NCBI RefSeq assembly: GCF_014851395.1
Contig: NW_024044459.1
Span: forward strand, 20,470,664-20,534,663
Reading direction: 5' to 3'
DNA length: 64,000 bases
From: Micropterus salmoides
Lineage: Eukaryota > Chordata > Actinopteri > Centrarchiformes > Centrarchidae
Position 1 is the first letter of the stretch; each line of letters begins with the position of its first letter. The position numbers and the translations under genes were made by a program. Positions 39,615-51,355 of this stretch are shown one piece after another. The notes under the pieces are model-generated. The model had not been told where the DNA came from and searched no databases. It saw only the letters and a program-made list of their open reading frames with translations.

Positions 39615-39731
39615 GCCAAAATGGCATGATTCTCATTTCATATTGCCTCTCCGAAGATTTGATGGTGAGACTGGTGGTCGGATCAGGCTCAGAAGCATTG
39701 AATATTCGACTATTCGGAGTAACCCCTAGTA
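39615..39731. repeat. Right end of the older hAT-like repeat
   Basis: It ends attcgactattcggagtaacccctag, resembling an inverted hAT-type terminus. It lies directly beyond the nested element and completes the interrupted copy. No matching duplication at its far left end was found. Confidence 0.4.
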
Positions 39732-41393
39732 TACATATACGATAAATTTGACCCTGGTCTTACATTGCTCTCAATGTACATACACAGAACGAGCATAAAC
39801 AAACAGCACAAGCTCAGAAAATCAGACACAAACTACAACATTTGTTGTTAGCATAGGGAAAAGAATGCTTTGTGTGCAGGTATTCTCGTATTTACATGAG
39901 GTAGATTGATATGATATATACAGTAACAGTACAGTTACAGTTGCTCATCAGAGTGATGGCCTGAGTAGAAAGTGTGTGAGTGCTCTGTTGTGCCTACCAG
40001 ATTGTTGTATGTTTTTGTTGTGCTTAGAGTAGATAATAGTGGTTTATTGGCTGAAGTTGCTGATTACTGATCTGTGCTTGGTTATACTGTTAAATAAATT
40101 CAACTGTACCGTTAAAGATTATTTGTCTGTAGTTATCGGTGTATGAATCGTAATAACAGTGCTCAAATTCACCCTTTTACTCTCCACCTTATTAATTGTC
40201 ATTTCTTGGTGGGCAAACCCCTTTGACTATTTTCATGTTTGGTTATTGCTCAGTGTGGTGACCCATTTTTATTAACTTCATTAATATTACTAAATATATT
40301 TGATATTTGCTAATAACCAAAACTGACCCTACCAGATCCAAAAACTGACAATCCCTGAATTTGAGTGAATAGAACAAAAAGGGTGAGAACCTGCACCAAT
40401 CACACAGGTTTTGACTGTAATGAGCCAGATGTAGATGTATTTAAATCAATTTAAGAACTGAATTGTCAGACCAAAGATCAATTATTCTCATTACATAAAT
40501 CATACTGATTAACTCCCCATAAATCTAAAAAGCTGACAGGTGAAAATACTAAACACACTTTTGGCTGCAGTGTCACCTGATCTGCACAGCTGCAACATTA
40601 CCACAAAGACAGGCAGAGATGTAAGTGGGCAAATGATTCTAGACTTCCCTGTGGTGCATGCTTAACATTTTAATATCTAGCTGCTCTTTATAACAGCAGA
40701 TTGCCGTTTTGTTGAGATTCCTCCATGGGACAGCTTAATCACAATGGCAACACTAATGATAAATCCTGCACACCTGTCTTCCTTTATTCTGTCTCATTAG
40801 ACCTTCAGTTGAAGATGGGCTGGGCTATGATGAATTAGGTGAGCTCACCGGACTCCAGGTACTACCAAGAATGATAGAGGTAATTAGTCCCACCCTAAAA
40901 GGTGCAACAAAAACTGATGGGCGAGTCATAGGGGTGTCAATCAAGCACAGTCTGTACATGCCTATAAGTCCTGAGAGGAGATGTAATCAGCAAGAATAAG
41001 TACAGTCACCTGTGTGGGTTTACCACGGGTGTGCATGGCCTTTAAAATACGGCAATATGGCAGATATATTGACATGTCAGAGCCAGAAAAGCACAGGTAT
41101 TTAATAACATTACTGATGGCTGCATTCCACTTAGAGCAGGTATTGTGCGTGTAGGTTTACTGGAATAGATTACTGGCACACTTAAGGGAACAGATCAATT
41201 GTTAATGTAATTAATTACACCAGTGCGTTTCCTGCTTTGACAAATGAAAATGTCTGCTGTGTAAAAGGCTATATCCCCATGAAGGGGAAAAAAACAGGTG
41301 GAAAATACAACCTGTACCTAAACTGGCAACTTCCCTCGCCGTTCTCCCAGGGACACACAGTTAAAGACGGCTTGCTTTGGGCAGATTTACAGC

Positions 41394-42429
41394 GAGGGCT
41401 GCACGATTAATCTAATCGCAATGTCGTCATCTGCGAGTACATGACCGCAAAAAGTATGCAATTTAATAAAACAAAATGTGTGTTACACTCTCTTCTCTGT
41501 GTGCACTGCAGTTTGCTCATTATCCATGCCCACACCGGGCTCTCGCATGTGCCTGTATAAACAGATGGGCCTATGTGCAATCAGAAAAATTATATATGAG
41601 CAGTGTGCGAGTAACTTTTAAGACAACAACCTACCGTAACCCCCCTCCCTGCTCCGCCGCTAATCGTTCAAAACATAGTCAGACACGCGACTGGAACACC
41701 GAGACAAATACCGGTGCTCTGGTTGCTCTGTGACAGAGACAGATATTATATACCGACCAAGCACAGCCCGGATGGAGCGGGATGTTAAAAAATGTTTGAC
41801 GTACTACAGCAAACTTTCCAATGTTGAACAGTATTATTATTGACAAGTTACTAAGTTACTTAGCATTAACAAATTACAGACCACTGTAGAGCCTTTTGCT
41901 TGCACAAGGATTAAATAAATGAAAAATCAACAAAAAAGAAATGAAACTGCTTTAACTGAATTTAATATTCAACTAGTGGTAAAATAATATACTATCATAT
42001 GAAATTATAATGAATATAGTAATTAATATAGGCTATTATTGTTATACCAACAGTATACTATTAACTGAACATTATACTCTTTACTTAATGTTTTAATATT
42101 ATACTAATACACTCATGTAGTTCCTACTCCAGGTAGTGGATAGAGCCTCTGCAGCGGACAGATGTAAATTTAGCTGACAGTGTGCTAATATTTGCTCCTT
42201 CCAGCCTCCTCCTCCGTAGAGCAACACGCTCCCTTGGTTCTATTTTACTAGTTATTGTTATAAATATTGTTTAACTTTATTCAGTTGAGAAAAACACATT
42301 TCAAAATGTCAGTATGTGTGCATTTTCCTTGATAATCAAGCAAGTAGACTCAAAATATCATTTGTTCCATTATAATTGAATCGCAATACTTACCACAGTA
42401 ATCGCAATGACCTTTTCTCCAAAATCCGC
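41394..42429. mobile_element. Diverged hAT-like element
   Basis: The left part gagggctgcacgattaatct and the right part gaatcgcaatact..atcgcaatgaccttttctccaaaatc match, by memory, the two ends of a common fish repeat. The interior, about 1 kb, is AT-rich with a cysteine-rich chance frame at 41476-41733. No clear duplication. Confidence 0.45.
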
Positions 42430-43022
42430 TTTATCATTACTGCCCTTATTATACTCCAAGGGTTATAATGACTGTATCCGTCACCTGGTTGGAACTTGCC
42501 AGTAAAGTAGCCACACTCATATTTGTAATTTTTCCTAGTGTAGTTTCTGTAATTCATTTTTCCATGACATTGATTTAGCAATGGTTATGACCTTCCAAAT
42601 AACAAGTGTAACCTAATTTCACCTACATATTTAATGGTACCCTGACCCACCAGTTGTGTCAGAGTATGAGCGAATACTATCAGTTATTTCATATTTCCTG
42701 TGTATTTACAGTAAATCAATCTATAGATTTATTCATACGCGTAGGAGCCATTATACATGGGGAAACGTCCCCCCCACATTTCAAAATCTAAGTTTTGTCC
42801 CCCTCACTTTTCTCCAGTGCGAGGCAGTTTACTAGTGACTAGTCAATGAATCCCACACTCTGCATCAGACATAGGCTAAATAAACGGTTGAAATGCGGAC
42901 AAAAATCATGTAGGCCTATAGAAAACATGCGACAGAAGACAAAAGTGGAGCTGAAAAGTTAAGAGAGAAAAAAAGACAGTTCGCTCGAGGCAGGTGCAGC
43001 AAAGTGCCTCAATATTAGGCTA

Positions 43023-43660
43023 CTAGGGATGAAACAGTATGAAAATTTCATATCACGATTATAGTGACCAAAATTATCACTGTTATCAGTATTATCACGG
43101 TATTGTAAAAATGTGCCAAAAAATATTAAAATGTACTGATACACACACTGAAACCATTTCAACAAGTTTTAAATTGAAAACTACAAATACAACTGCCATT
43201 TTGTTTGCATAAAAAATAAAGTAACAGCAAATACCTTTTGTAAACATGTGAAAATCATGTAAGTATGCATTATCAAGATTTTATATAGGTAATACAATGA
43301 CCCCGTGGACAATTACATGAAAACAAATAACTCTTTAGAAGACAGTGACAGTAAACTGTAATGAGCCCAAAAACTGACATAAATACACAGGAGTCTGTAG
43401 CGTTTCTAGATATGCTGTTTGGTTGACTAAACTGCGTAACGTGTTATGTGCAGTGGAGCGGTTTTACAAGAGCAGCAACACTGAGAGCTTCAGTTTACAC
43501 GCTGTTAGCAAGTCAGAGAGACAAACCAAAGCTAAAAGTTAACTCACCCTGCGTTCACTATAAGGTTATTTTCTTCAATCAAGTTTCCATCAGTGCTCTC
43601 ATAAAAACTAAAATACGACCAGACTTCAGAGTGACTGAAAATCTCTGAAGCGTTGTCTTC
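43023..43660. repeat. Interspersed repeat, hAT-like start
   Basis: It begins tagggatgaaacagtatgaaa followed by ttcatatcacgattatagtgacc, and includes gaagcgttgtcttccgccgtgctgtcactgac near its end. I recognise this combination as a common fish repeat. Exact ends are uncertain. Confidence 0.45.
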
Positions 43661-45569
43661 CGCCGTGCTGTCACTGACCTAAACAAACTAAGTGTGATAC
43701 TTTAAAGTGATCTTATCAATACATTCATGGAGATTTATATAGGAATAATTGTCTTAAACAGAAATAGCTAAATTACAAATAACCAAGCAAAGCAAATTGC
43801 ATTCCCTAGAAATAACCGGATGCACAGCAGATGAAATATATATTTAAATATATAGTAGATCGAGTTATTGTACTTTTTCTTGAGTAAAGATTTTGAGTAC
43901 TCTACCCGCCACTGGGCAGCAGCACCAGTAACAGCGCTGATATGGTGAACACGAGGCAGACAGCAAGAGGGCAATAGATGAGGGCAATAGCAAAACAGAG
44001 TCAAAGCCCGCAGAGTAAAAAGCACCAGTTTATGGTAAGATTGATGATGATATGGCTTATTTATTTATTTTTATTTATGTACTGTATTCAAGGACTCAGC
44101 TGAGTGGATTTCTGTACTTTAGGATAGTTTTAGAGGTGTTTCTAGTTTTAGTATTTTAAAGGCTCATTTAGTTATGTACTCTAAAATTCTCAAGAATGCA
44201 GGAATAAAGATCTCTAAAGGCCCAGAGGCCCTGACAAATGCTTTGTTTGGAGAGTGTGCTAACCAGAGACAAACTCCTGGGCCATTTGTTCGCCCCTGTC
44301 TGTGACCATCCTTGGCCTTAAAAACCTGTTAAGTGTCCATTAACAGTTTAAAAGTAGCCAAAATCGTCACACAGAGATGAGCTTCTTGGAGTATTTTAAG
44401 AGGAAGAGGACAGAGGTCAGAGGATGAGCTTTTAAGTTGTATGGATAGCTACTAAACATAGTAAATTCTAAAACTCACGTAGTAAAAAGACTTTGTTTGG
44501 TGGGCGGCATGTCATCAGAGTTTGCATTGAAGACAGTTCTGTGTTCACAAACATTTGTTGCAGGGAGAGTCAGGGCCAAGTGAGACACAGGAAATATCAC
44601 AGACAGCTCACAGGTGTAACATTAGGATAACTAAATACATTTGTACTGTGGCTACATTAACTAGCAGGTTATATGCAATAGCATGGTTTTTATGGTAGGT
44701 AGTCAGTGGAGTTTTGTTCTAGTTACATTATACTCCGTCTCTCAAACTCCCCTAGATCTTCAGCCCCCCCAGGTTCAAAGTCGCTCCTACACCGCTGGAT
44801 TTACTTTAACTTTGGTATTAAAATATATTTCCTTTACATTACCTACATAGTTATTCAATGAAAAAAAAGTAATGTAAAAAAGTGGATAACGTTTTGTAAG
44901 TACTGCATTTTGTATATTATTCCCATCCCGTTAGAGCGGAATGCAATATAACTCTACTGATGTAGCTATAAAACTAAAAGGTAACACAATGCTAGCCTCA
45001 GCCCAGAGATACAGGCTTCAAAGTCCATCAATGTAATATATGGTATCTCTGAGTAACCCTACTAGCATGCTTTACCTGCTGTACTTAGGTTTTGATTAAT
45101 TTAAAAAGTGGAAAATTGTAATGTTTGTAATCCTGTCACACCCTAAAAACTGAGAACTCTCAGTACTCTCATAGACAAATGGCTGTAAAGCTGAGAAGCG
45201 ACGTAGATGGAAACTAATTTTGATGGCTCTGTATGCCTGTAGGCAGCACAAAGGAGAATCTTTATATCTTGAGCAGCAAAATAACAGACACACAGGTCTG
45301 TTATTCAACAAAACCAAATTATGTTGACACTGATGGTCTGCTTGAGACTAGGAGCAATAATAAAGCAAGAATGGCAAGTCTTCATTACTAATGCTTTGTG
45401 TGGCCCAGAGTGAATTGATAACACACTGAAACTCATTTCCTACAAATATATACCTCTAGAGGACCTCTGGAGTCAGTTTGATTGTTCATTAAAATTAAAT
45501 AATGAAAAACTGCTGAATGACAAAAACAATTTCATGATTAATCGATAGTTCAACAAAACTTCAAAAAGC

Positions 45570-45690
45570 ATTTCCAGTTCACTCTGAGCAATGACAGCCA
45601 CTGGGAAATAAAGTCACAAGTCTCATTTTCTATCATTTCCTTTCTTAAACATCAAAGCATGCATATTTAATCGAATTGTTGTTTAATGGA
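45570..45690. repeat. Diverged local duplication, unit 1
   Basis: It contains actctgagcaatgacagcca (45581-45600), and downstream aagcatgcatatttaat. Unit 2 has the same order of motifs about 205 bp away. Confidence 0.5.
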
Positions 45691-45772
45691 ACTAAATCAG
45701 TTTTATTGCTAATCTATACAAACTAATGAAAATGAAGGGACAATTCCACGGCTAATTAATAAGTGCTGGAAA

Positions 45773-45890
45773 GTGTTTTCCATTTACTCTGAGCAATAAC
45801 AGCCATGGGGCAACAGGTATTATTCTTTATCATCCTCTTCTCAAATTTAAAAGCAGGCACATTTAATAGAGCGCCCTTTCAAAGCCCCAT
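45773..45890. repeat. Diverged local duplication, unit 2
   Basis: It contains actctgagcaataacagcca (45786-45805), one base different from unit 1, then aagcaggcacatttaat. Similarity between the two units is patchy outside these motifs. Confidence 0.5.
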
Positions 45891-47592
45891 TTCATCAGCA
45901 AAAGTTTTACTGCAGGAGGTTCTCTGATAGGAATTTATTACTTAAGCCCCATTTGGATTAAAAGAGGTGGTGGGCGAATACTTGTTATGCTCCGTCATCC
46001 ACATCGCTTAGATTTTAGTAATTTTGATTCTTATGAAAACCCTTGCTCTTGTTCATTTTATAACGGAAAGTAAAATATCATAAAAGCAGATTAAGTATAG
46101 GTTTATGTTTTCTATTAACTATAAACACAAGTTTAATATTTGCTTTTTTCTGCACAGGCATCTTTTTTGCTGACAACAATAACCTTGCTAAAATGGCACT
46201 GCAAGTGTCTACAGTCCACCGTATCTCAGTGTCGTTCCTCCTTAAGTCAGGCACATGGACAGTGAATACCACATTCCTAAATGTGATTAAACAGTGATTT
46301 AACTATCTGCTACACACATACTTACCGGTATTCCTGTAACTCTGTCTGCTGAGTTTTTAGTCTGAGTTGCAGCCAACTTTTGCTGCTTTCAGAATTACCA
46401 TATGTAAAGTATAGAGACAATTTTTAAATTCAAAATAAGCTTCTTTGAATCTGAAAACAACTGTTCAACAACTGTGAGCTTAATGTTTATCATCACATAT
46501 CATATGTATGCGCATTTACCAATCACAGAAAGATGCATTTCTGTACACCAACTCATTAGCTTAATTGCCTGGAACAAAAAACTCATCAGTTACACATCCT
46601 GAGCAAATGATATAAATGGCTAAACTAAATTCAAATAAATCGAAACTACATTAAACAATAAACAGTAAACTAAATGGGACTTTTAAAATTAGGGTATGTA
46701 GTTGGTGTGCCCCTGGGGTGCTGCAATACAGCAGTAACCCATAAGAAGTAAAGTGTCTGATCGGCAGATTGAGTGTAGCTTCTTGGGCAAAGAACTTCAT
46801 ATCTAGTGTTTTGTCATTACGTCTGTGGAAAGGAAAACAGGAAAAAGGTTTTACAGTAACAAAATAAAGGTGGACCTGATGGTGGCCTCCACACATTTAG
46901 CTGATCTGTAGAACTACACACTAAAAAAAAAACATATTTTGTAAGTAGATTTGTGATTTGCGTGGTGGGTTTGGGTATAGGAAGCGTCAAAGGGATAGGT
47001 TTCAACCTGATCACCATTTTAGGACTTTGGACTGAAATGATAATTCTGTGCAGTACTTACATTAACACGATCCTTCTTTCACAACTGCTGTTGACATGCT
47101 CTTGAGAAAGGCATTGACCCTTACATGCTCTACTACAAATACTACAAGGGTTGTTTATACGAGTAGTCTGTCTGCATGGAAATTCAGCCTAGTGGTATCT
47201 AGCTATGCCAAACATTTTAGATATTTGGCCAAGGCTTTGAGGTATGCACTACTAACACTTCTATTGCCACCACAGTACACAGTTTGTGCTCACCAAAGCT
47301 GACAGCAACAAAAAAACCTCAACAGCAATGTGTATTTCTAGAAACAAAATTCTGCTTACGCTGGATTAATTCCTTGCTTTGCTGTCAACAGTTGTCACAA
47401 TCTTACTTTTTTAACGTTTAATAGAAAGGAATCACCGATGGAAATAATTTACAGCAAGGAATGTGAATCTCGGGTAAGATGAATACTATTTGAAATGACA
47501 CGCTGCTTATGTTTATTTTTCCCACTCTCCAACATCATGACAGGGTGGCATGGAAGGTTTTGAAAGCCAATTTCTCAATATATCAGCAAAAC

Positions 47593-47614
47593 AATAAATA
47601 AATAAATAAATAAA
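47593..47614. repeat. AATA microsatellite
   Basis: About five AATA units within AT-rich intron sequence. Confidence 0.85.
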
Positions 47615-48544
47615 ACTATCTGCATGGCTGCAGTAGACACCACTAAAGGGGTGAATAGACAGGACTGGATGTTTGTTTATAATTGCTCATTTCAAATCTC
47701 CCCATTCAATCAGTTGAGACCAGTTCTAGCTTACATGTAAGTAGCGGAAACTATGGTGCAGTTGTATTAGTTGTATTTTGGCTATGATTCAAAACATGAT
47801 ACCATAGCTGGCCTCTATCACTATTCAATGATCAGGTTTAGCAGCCTACCCCCTCATTATATCCCAGTTTTTCCTGCACTGTTGTGTGTAATAGGGCTCC
47901 TTTGTATTCTATTTTTATGTTAGAGTCTAATCAGTCATTGGCAACTACTCATACTAATGCAGCACAATACCCTGCATGCGTCTTGTGTGTGTACATTAGT
48001 GTGTAGTTAAAATTTTTTTAGAAAAAATAAAACAGAGAGAGAATAGGCTCAAGTGGGTGTGTGCTACCACAGCACAACAGACAGAGCCCATGTCATTAGT
48101 ACCCAGTGGAGAAAGTCTTTGATGTCGCCTATCCCTCTTCTTGTTTGATGGTGCTGGCCTTGTAGATGAAGCACAAGAATCAAATGATACATTATGTACC
48201 GAGGCCGAAACACAGCATCAGTTAGCCTAGTCTAGTTGCCTGGAACACCCAGATCAAAGTGAGGGACCCTTACAAATCCCAGGCAAGATAAAAGTGGAAC
48301 AGTCAACAGCTTCCAAAGCACAAAACAAACTCCCACTTCATGCGCAGAAAAACACAACAAGTCAAATTTAGGGACAAATCAAAAGACGGCAGCAGTGGTG
48401 AAGCAGCCTCTCCTCCCACAAATCTTCAAGCTGCACCCATGAAGAAACCCTCGGACTGGAATGATAGATCGAGCCGAACACTGAGCTATTCAGGTCATCC
48501 TAACACAATGTTTTGTACCCTGCCCAGAGCATCTGAACAAACTT

Positions 48545-48600
48545 TTACATTTATTCATTTAGCTGACGCTTTTATCCAAAGCGACTGACAAAGCTATATA
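48545..48600 (-). mobile_element. SINE tail fragment, first half of a split copy
   Basis: The sequence ttacatttattcatttagctgacgcttttatccaaagcgac is the tail half of the SINE seen at 6927-7121. It is cut at 48600 by the element at 48601-49449 and resumes at 49450. Confidence 0.75.
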
Positions 48601-49449
48601 CCGTAAAACTTCAATTAATAGCCGAGTCCCAAACAGCCACCTACCTCCTTTACTGGCCTGGTGTGGGAACACATTTTGACAAATAAACGCCTGCCTTAAT
48701 TAAATGCCTGGTCTGGTTAAGATCTTTGGATGTATAAAACCTCTTAAACCCCGCAGGGTCGCCCGCTTTAGCTGCTTCTAAGCTGCTCAGATTGTTAATA
48801 CAAATATTAATGTTTAAACGTATTATCAATATGTCAATATGGACATGCTGAACATCGTTAGATCGGTTAGATTCTCCACAATACCACTGTTATGTTCATT
48901 TAACGGAAACAACAAGACCCAAAGTCTAATTCTTCTAGATTTACCGGTGTAACCTGCCTGGCTACAAGAGAGGAAAAGGGGAAAAAGTTCTGACTCACGT
49001 TAACTTTGAAGCGCTTGTTAAGTCTGAATGTATACGTTCCTTGATTTAATATATTCCTTTAGTCTGTAAGGGTCCACCCATCAAAAGAATCAAAACAGCT
49101 TTTCAGAAACATTTATCCAAGTTGTGAATCCTGTCATGTGAAGTCCATCGCTTTCTGTCTGCTAACTTCTCTCATCCTGCACCGTGTTGTTGTTTTCGTG
49201 AGGTTGTTGCCTTCAAAATAAAAGCGCATAAGCTGTCTGTCGGAGCTAGATCAAATGAATGACGTGTCATTTGACATTATTTGATCATTTTTACGGAAAT
49301 ATTATTCTGTTTGAAATAAATAAACTGTTTCATAGTAGTTTCAGTTTTGTGAAAAATAATTAAAGGCCTGTTCCATATGGACGCCTGTCCCAAGTCAATT
49401 CAGTGATTTTAGCAAATAAAAGCCTGGGCTATTATTCAAAGTTTTACGG
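48601..49449. mobile_element. Non-autonomous DNA transposon with TA duplication, inserted in a SINE
   Basis: The 849-bp element has terminal inverted repeats: left ccgtaaaacttcaattaata, right (reverse complement) ccgtaaaactttgaataata, 17 of 20 identical. It is flanked by TA on both sides, and it interrupts the SINE exactly between its two halves. TA duplication points to the Tc1/mariner-type group, but no transposase frame is present and the family is not recognised. Confidence 0.75.
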
Positions 49450-49512
49450 TATGTCAGGTCGCACACCTCTGGAGCAACTAGGAGTTAAGTGTCTTGCTCA
49501 GGGACACATTTT
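49450..49512 (-). mobile_element. SINE fragment, second half of a split copy
   Basis: It resumes with tatgtcaggtcgcacacctctggagc..gtcttgctcagggacaca, matching 6995-7045 of the intact copy. The tRNA-like head is missing, so the copy was already truncated or lost that end. Confidence 0.75.
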
Positions 49513-49567
49513 CTTAAGTTTCTAGTGTATCTAATCATTGTAATCAACAGTATGTCACCATGGTAAA

Positions 49568-49897
49568 TAGAGCTGCAATGATTAGTCAATTATTTGATTA
49601 GTTGGTCGAAAGAAAATTAATCGACAACTATTTTGATAATCGAGTCATTTTTTGAAGCACAAATTTGTGGACTTAAATTGAGGACTTGCTTCTGTTCTTT
49701 GTCATTTATGTCAGTAAATGAAGAGTCTTTGGGTTTTTGACTGTTGGTTGGACCAACAGAAGCAATTTAAAGATGTCACTTTAGGCTCAAGAAAATTGTG
49801 CTGAGCATTTTTCACATTTTATAACGATTAGTCAATTACTCGTGATAATAGTCGGCAGATTAGTCGACAATGAAAATAATCATTAATTGCAGCTCTA
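49568..49897. mobile_element. 330-bp hAT-like MITE with 8-bp duplication
   Basis: The ends tagagctgcaatgattag and (reverse complement) tagagctgcaattaatgatt are inverted. Flanks are atggtaaa (49560-49567) and atggtcaa (49898-49905), 7 of 8 identical. The interior is AT-rich and non-coding. Confidence 0.8.
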
Positions 49898-50550
49898 ATG
49901 GTCAAAAAGATTGTCATGATTTTCATTAAAAATAGTGCTTACTAAGAAATGCACGCACACAGACAAACATCTGACACACTGGCACCACAGGAATTCAATA
50001 GGGGTTTCAAAGTTAGCAATTAGCAGCCATTTCCTTCTTCTTTCCTTCTTATTTTTCTCTCCCTTTCTCTGCACCAGCAACAACAGATACGTTACCTCGT
50101 TTCTGCTTGGCCCTCTACGTAACGTTTTGATAAAATCTTTTGATTCCGAGGTTTCACTTGGATTCCAAATTATCTGGGGGATATTTCATATTGGACAGTG
50201 AAGCACAAGCCAAACACTCATTAAAAGGTATGAGTATAGGAAGTGTTAAGTACGTCTATGTACTGACACCCCCCACAGACACACACACTCACACGCCTCT
50301 AGTTACTGTCAAAGCTCCACTGAACTCCCTGTGTTTCCAGCAGAGATACAGTATGTCTGACATTAGCTCCTCATGGCTGGTTAGCTCTGACTCCAGGCTC
50401 TACATTGCTGTCCATGCTACACTCCCGTGTCACATAGTACGTAGCCACAAGGCCACACCTTCTACAGTCCGTTGCTTTCTCACTCCTTTTGTAGCATTTA
50501 AAAAAATATATATGTTGGAAGGGAGGGTTCTAGCAGAATTTGAGGGTGCA

Positions 50551-51022
50551 CCTACCCCTTTAAGTACAGAGCTGCCAACAGTTTAATTTAGTGGGCTGTC
50601 AGTCATCACTCACTTCATCCTTACCATTTGTGACCCACTGGTAACTTGTCACAATTACTAGAATGTGAATCTGTCATCAATAAAATATAGCTAGTGTCAA
50701 TTTCAACTGGGAGGCTAAAAAAATATGACACTTGTGTATAGCCTTAAATGTGAGCTAAACTGGTCCAATTTTCTAAAGATGAATGAACTTTACATTCAAA
50801 ATTGAGTTCTGAGTAAATTACAAGATTTCTAGAATTAATTAATAAAGATTCAAAAGGGAGCCCCCATGTTTTAAATCCAGCTGGGGTCTTTTTTTGCCAT
50901 CTTTCTCTCTTTCACTGATTTCCTGTGATCCCTTCACTGTCAATATCTCATAAAAAGGCCCCAAAAATATATTATTAAAGTCAAATAAAATACTTTTCCT
51001 ACTGATGGACCAATACTGGTCA
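50551..51022. repeat. Local tandem duplication, unit 1
   Basis: The unit runs from cctacccctttaagtacaga to gatggaccaatactggtc. It is repeated at 51033-51355 with clear similarity in the first 230 bp and the last 60 bp. Unit 1 has additional sequence in its middle. Confidence 0.8.
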
Positions 51023-51032
51023 GCAAAATTTA

Positions 51033-51355
51033 CCTACCCTTTAAGTACAGAGCTGCTAAAAGTTTAATTTAGTGGCTGTCAGTCATCACTAGCTTTAACT
51101 TCATCCTTATCATATGTGACCCACTGGTAACTGGTAATTTGTCACAATTATTAGAATGTGAATCTGTCATCAATAAATATAGCTAGTGTCAATTTCGACA
51201 GTCAGGCTAATTATTTTCTAATTAAGGTCTAATATGACACTTGTGTACTGTCTTAAATGTGAGCTAAACCGGTCCAATTTTCTTCAAAGTGAAGTCCCCA
51301 TGTCTCATATCCAGTAAAGTAAAATACCTTACCTGCTGATGGACCAATACTGGTG
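51033..51355. repeat. Local tandem duplication, unit 2
   Basis: The second unit runs from cctaccctttaagtacagag to gatggaccaatactggtg. It has small insertions and an internal deletion compared with unit 1. Confidence 0.8.

Noticed and set aside
42752..44805. Possible 2-kb element between inverted gtaggagc sequences
   Set aside because: The inverted ends are only 8 bp and no target duplication is seen.
48340..48588. 82-codon plus-strand frame with lysine/serine-rich start
   Set aside because: Its end runs into the SINE tail, and nothing similar is known to me.
50140..50586. 148-codon plus-strand open frame
   Set aside because: No domain, a CA-repeat-derived THTHT segment in the middle, and it overlaps the start of a local duplication.
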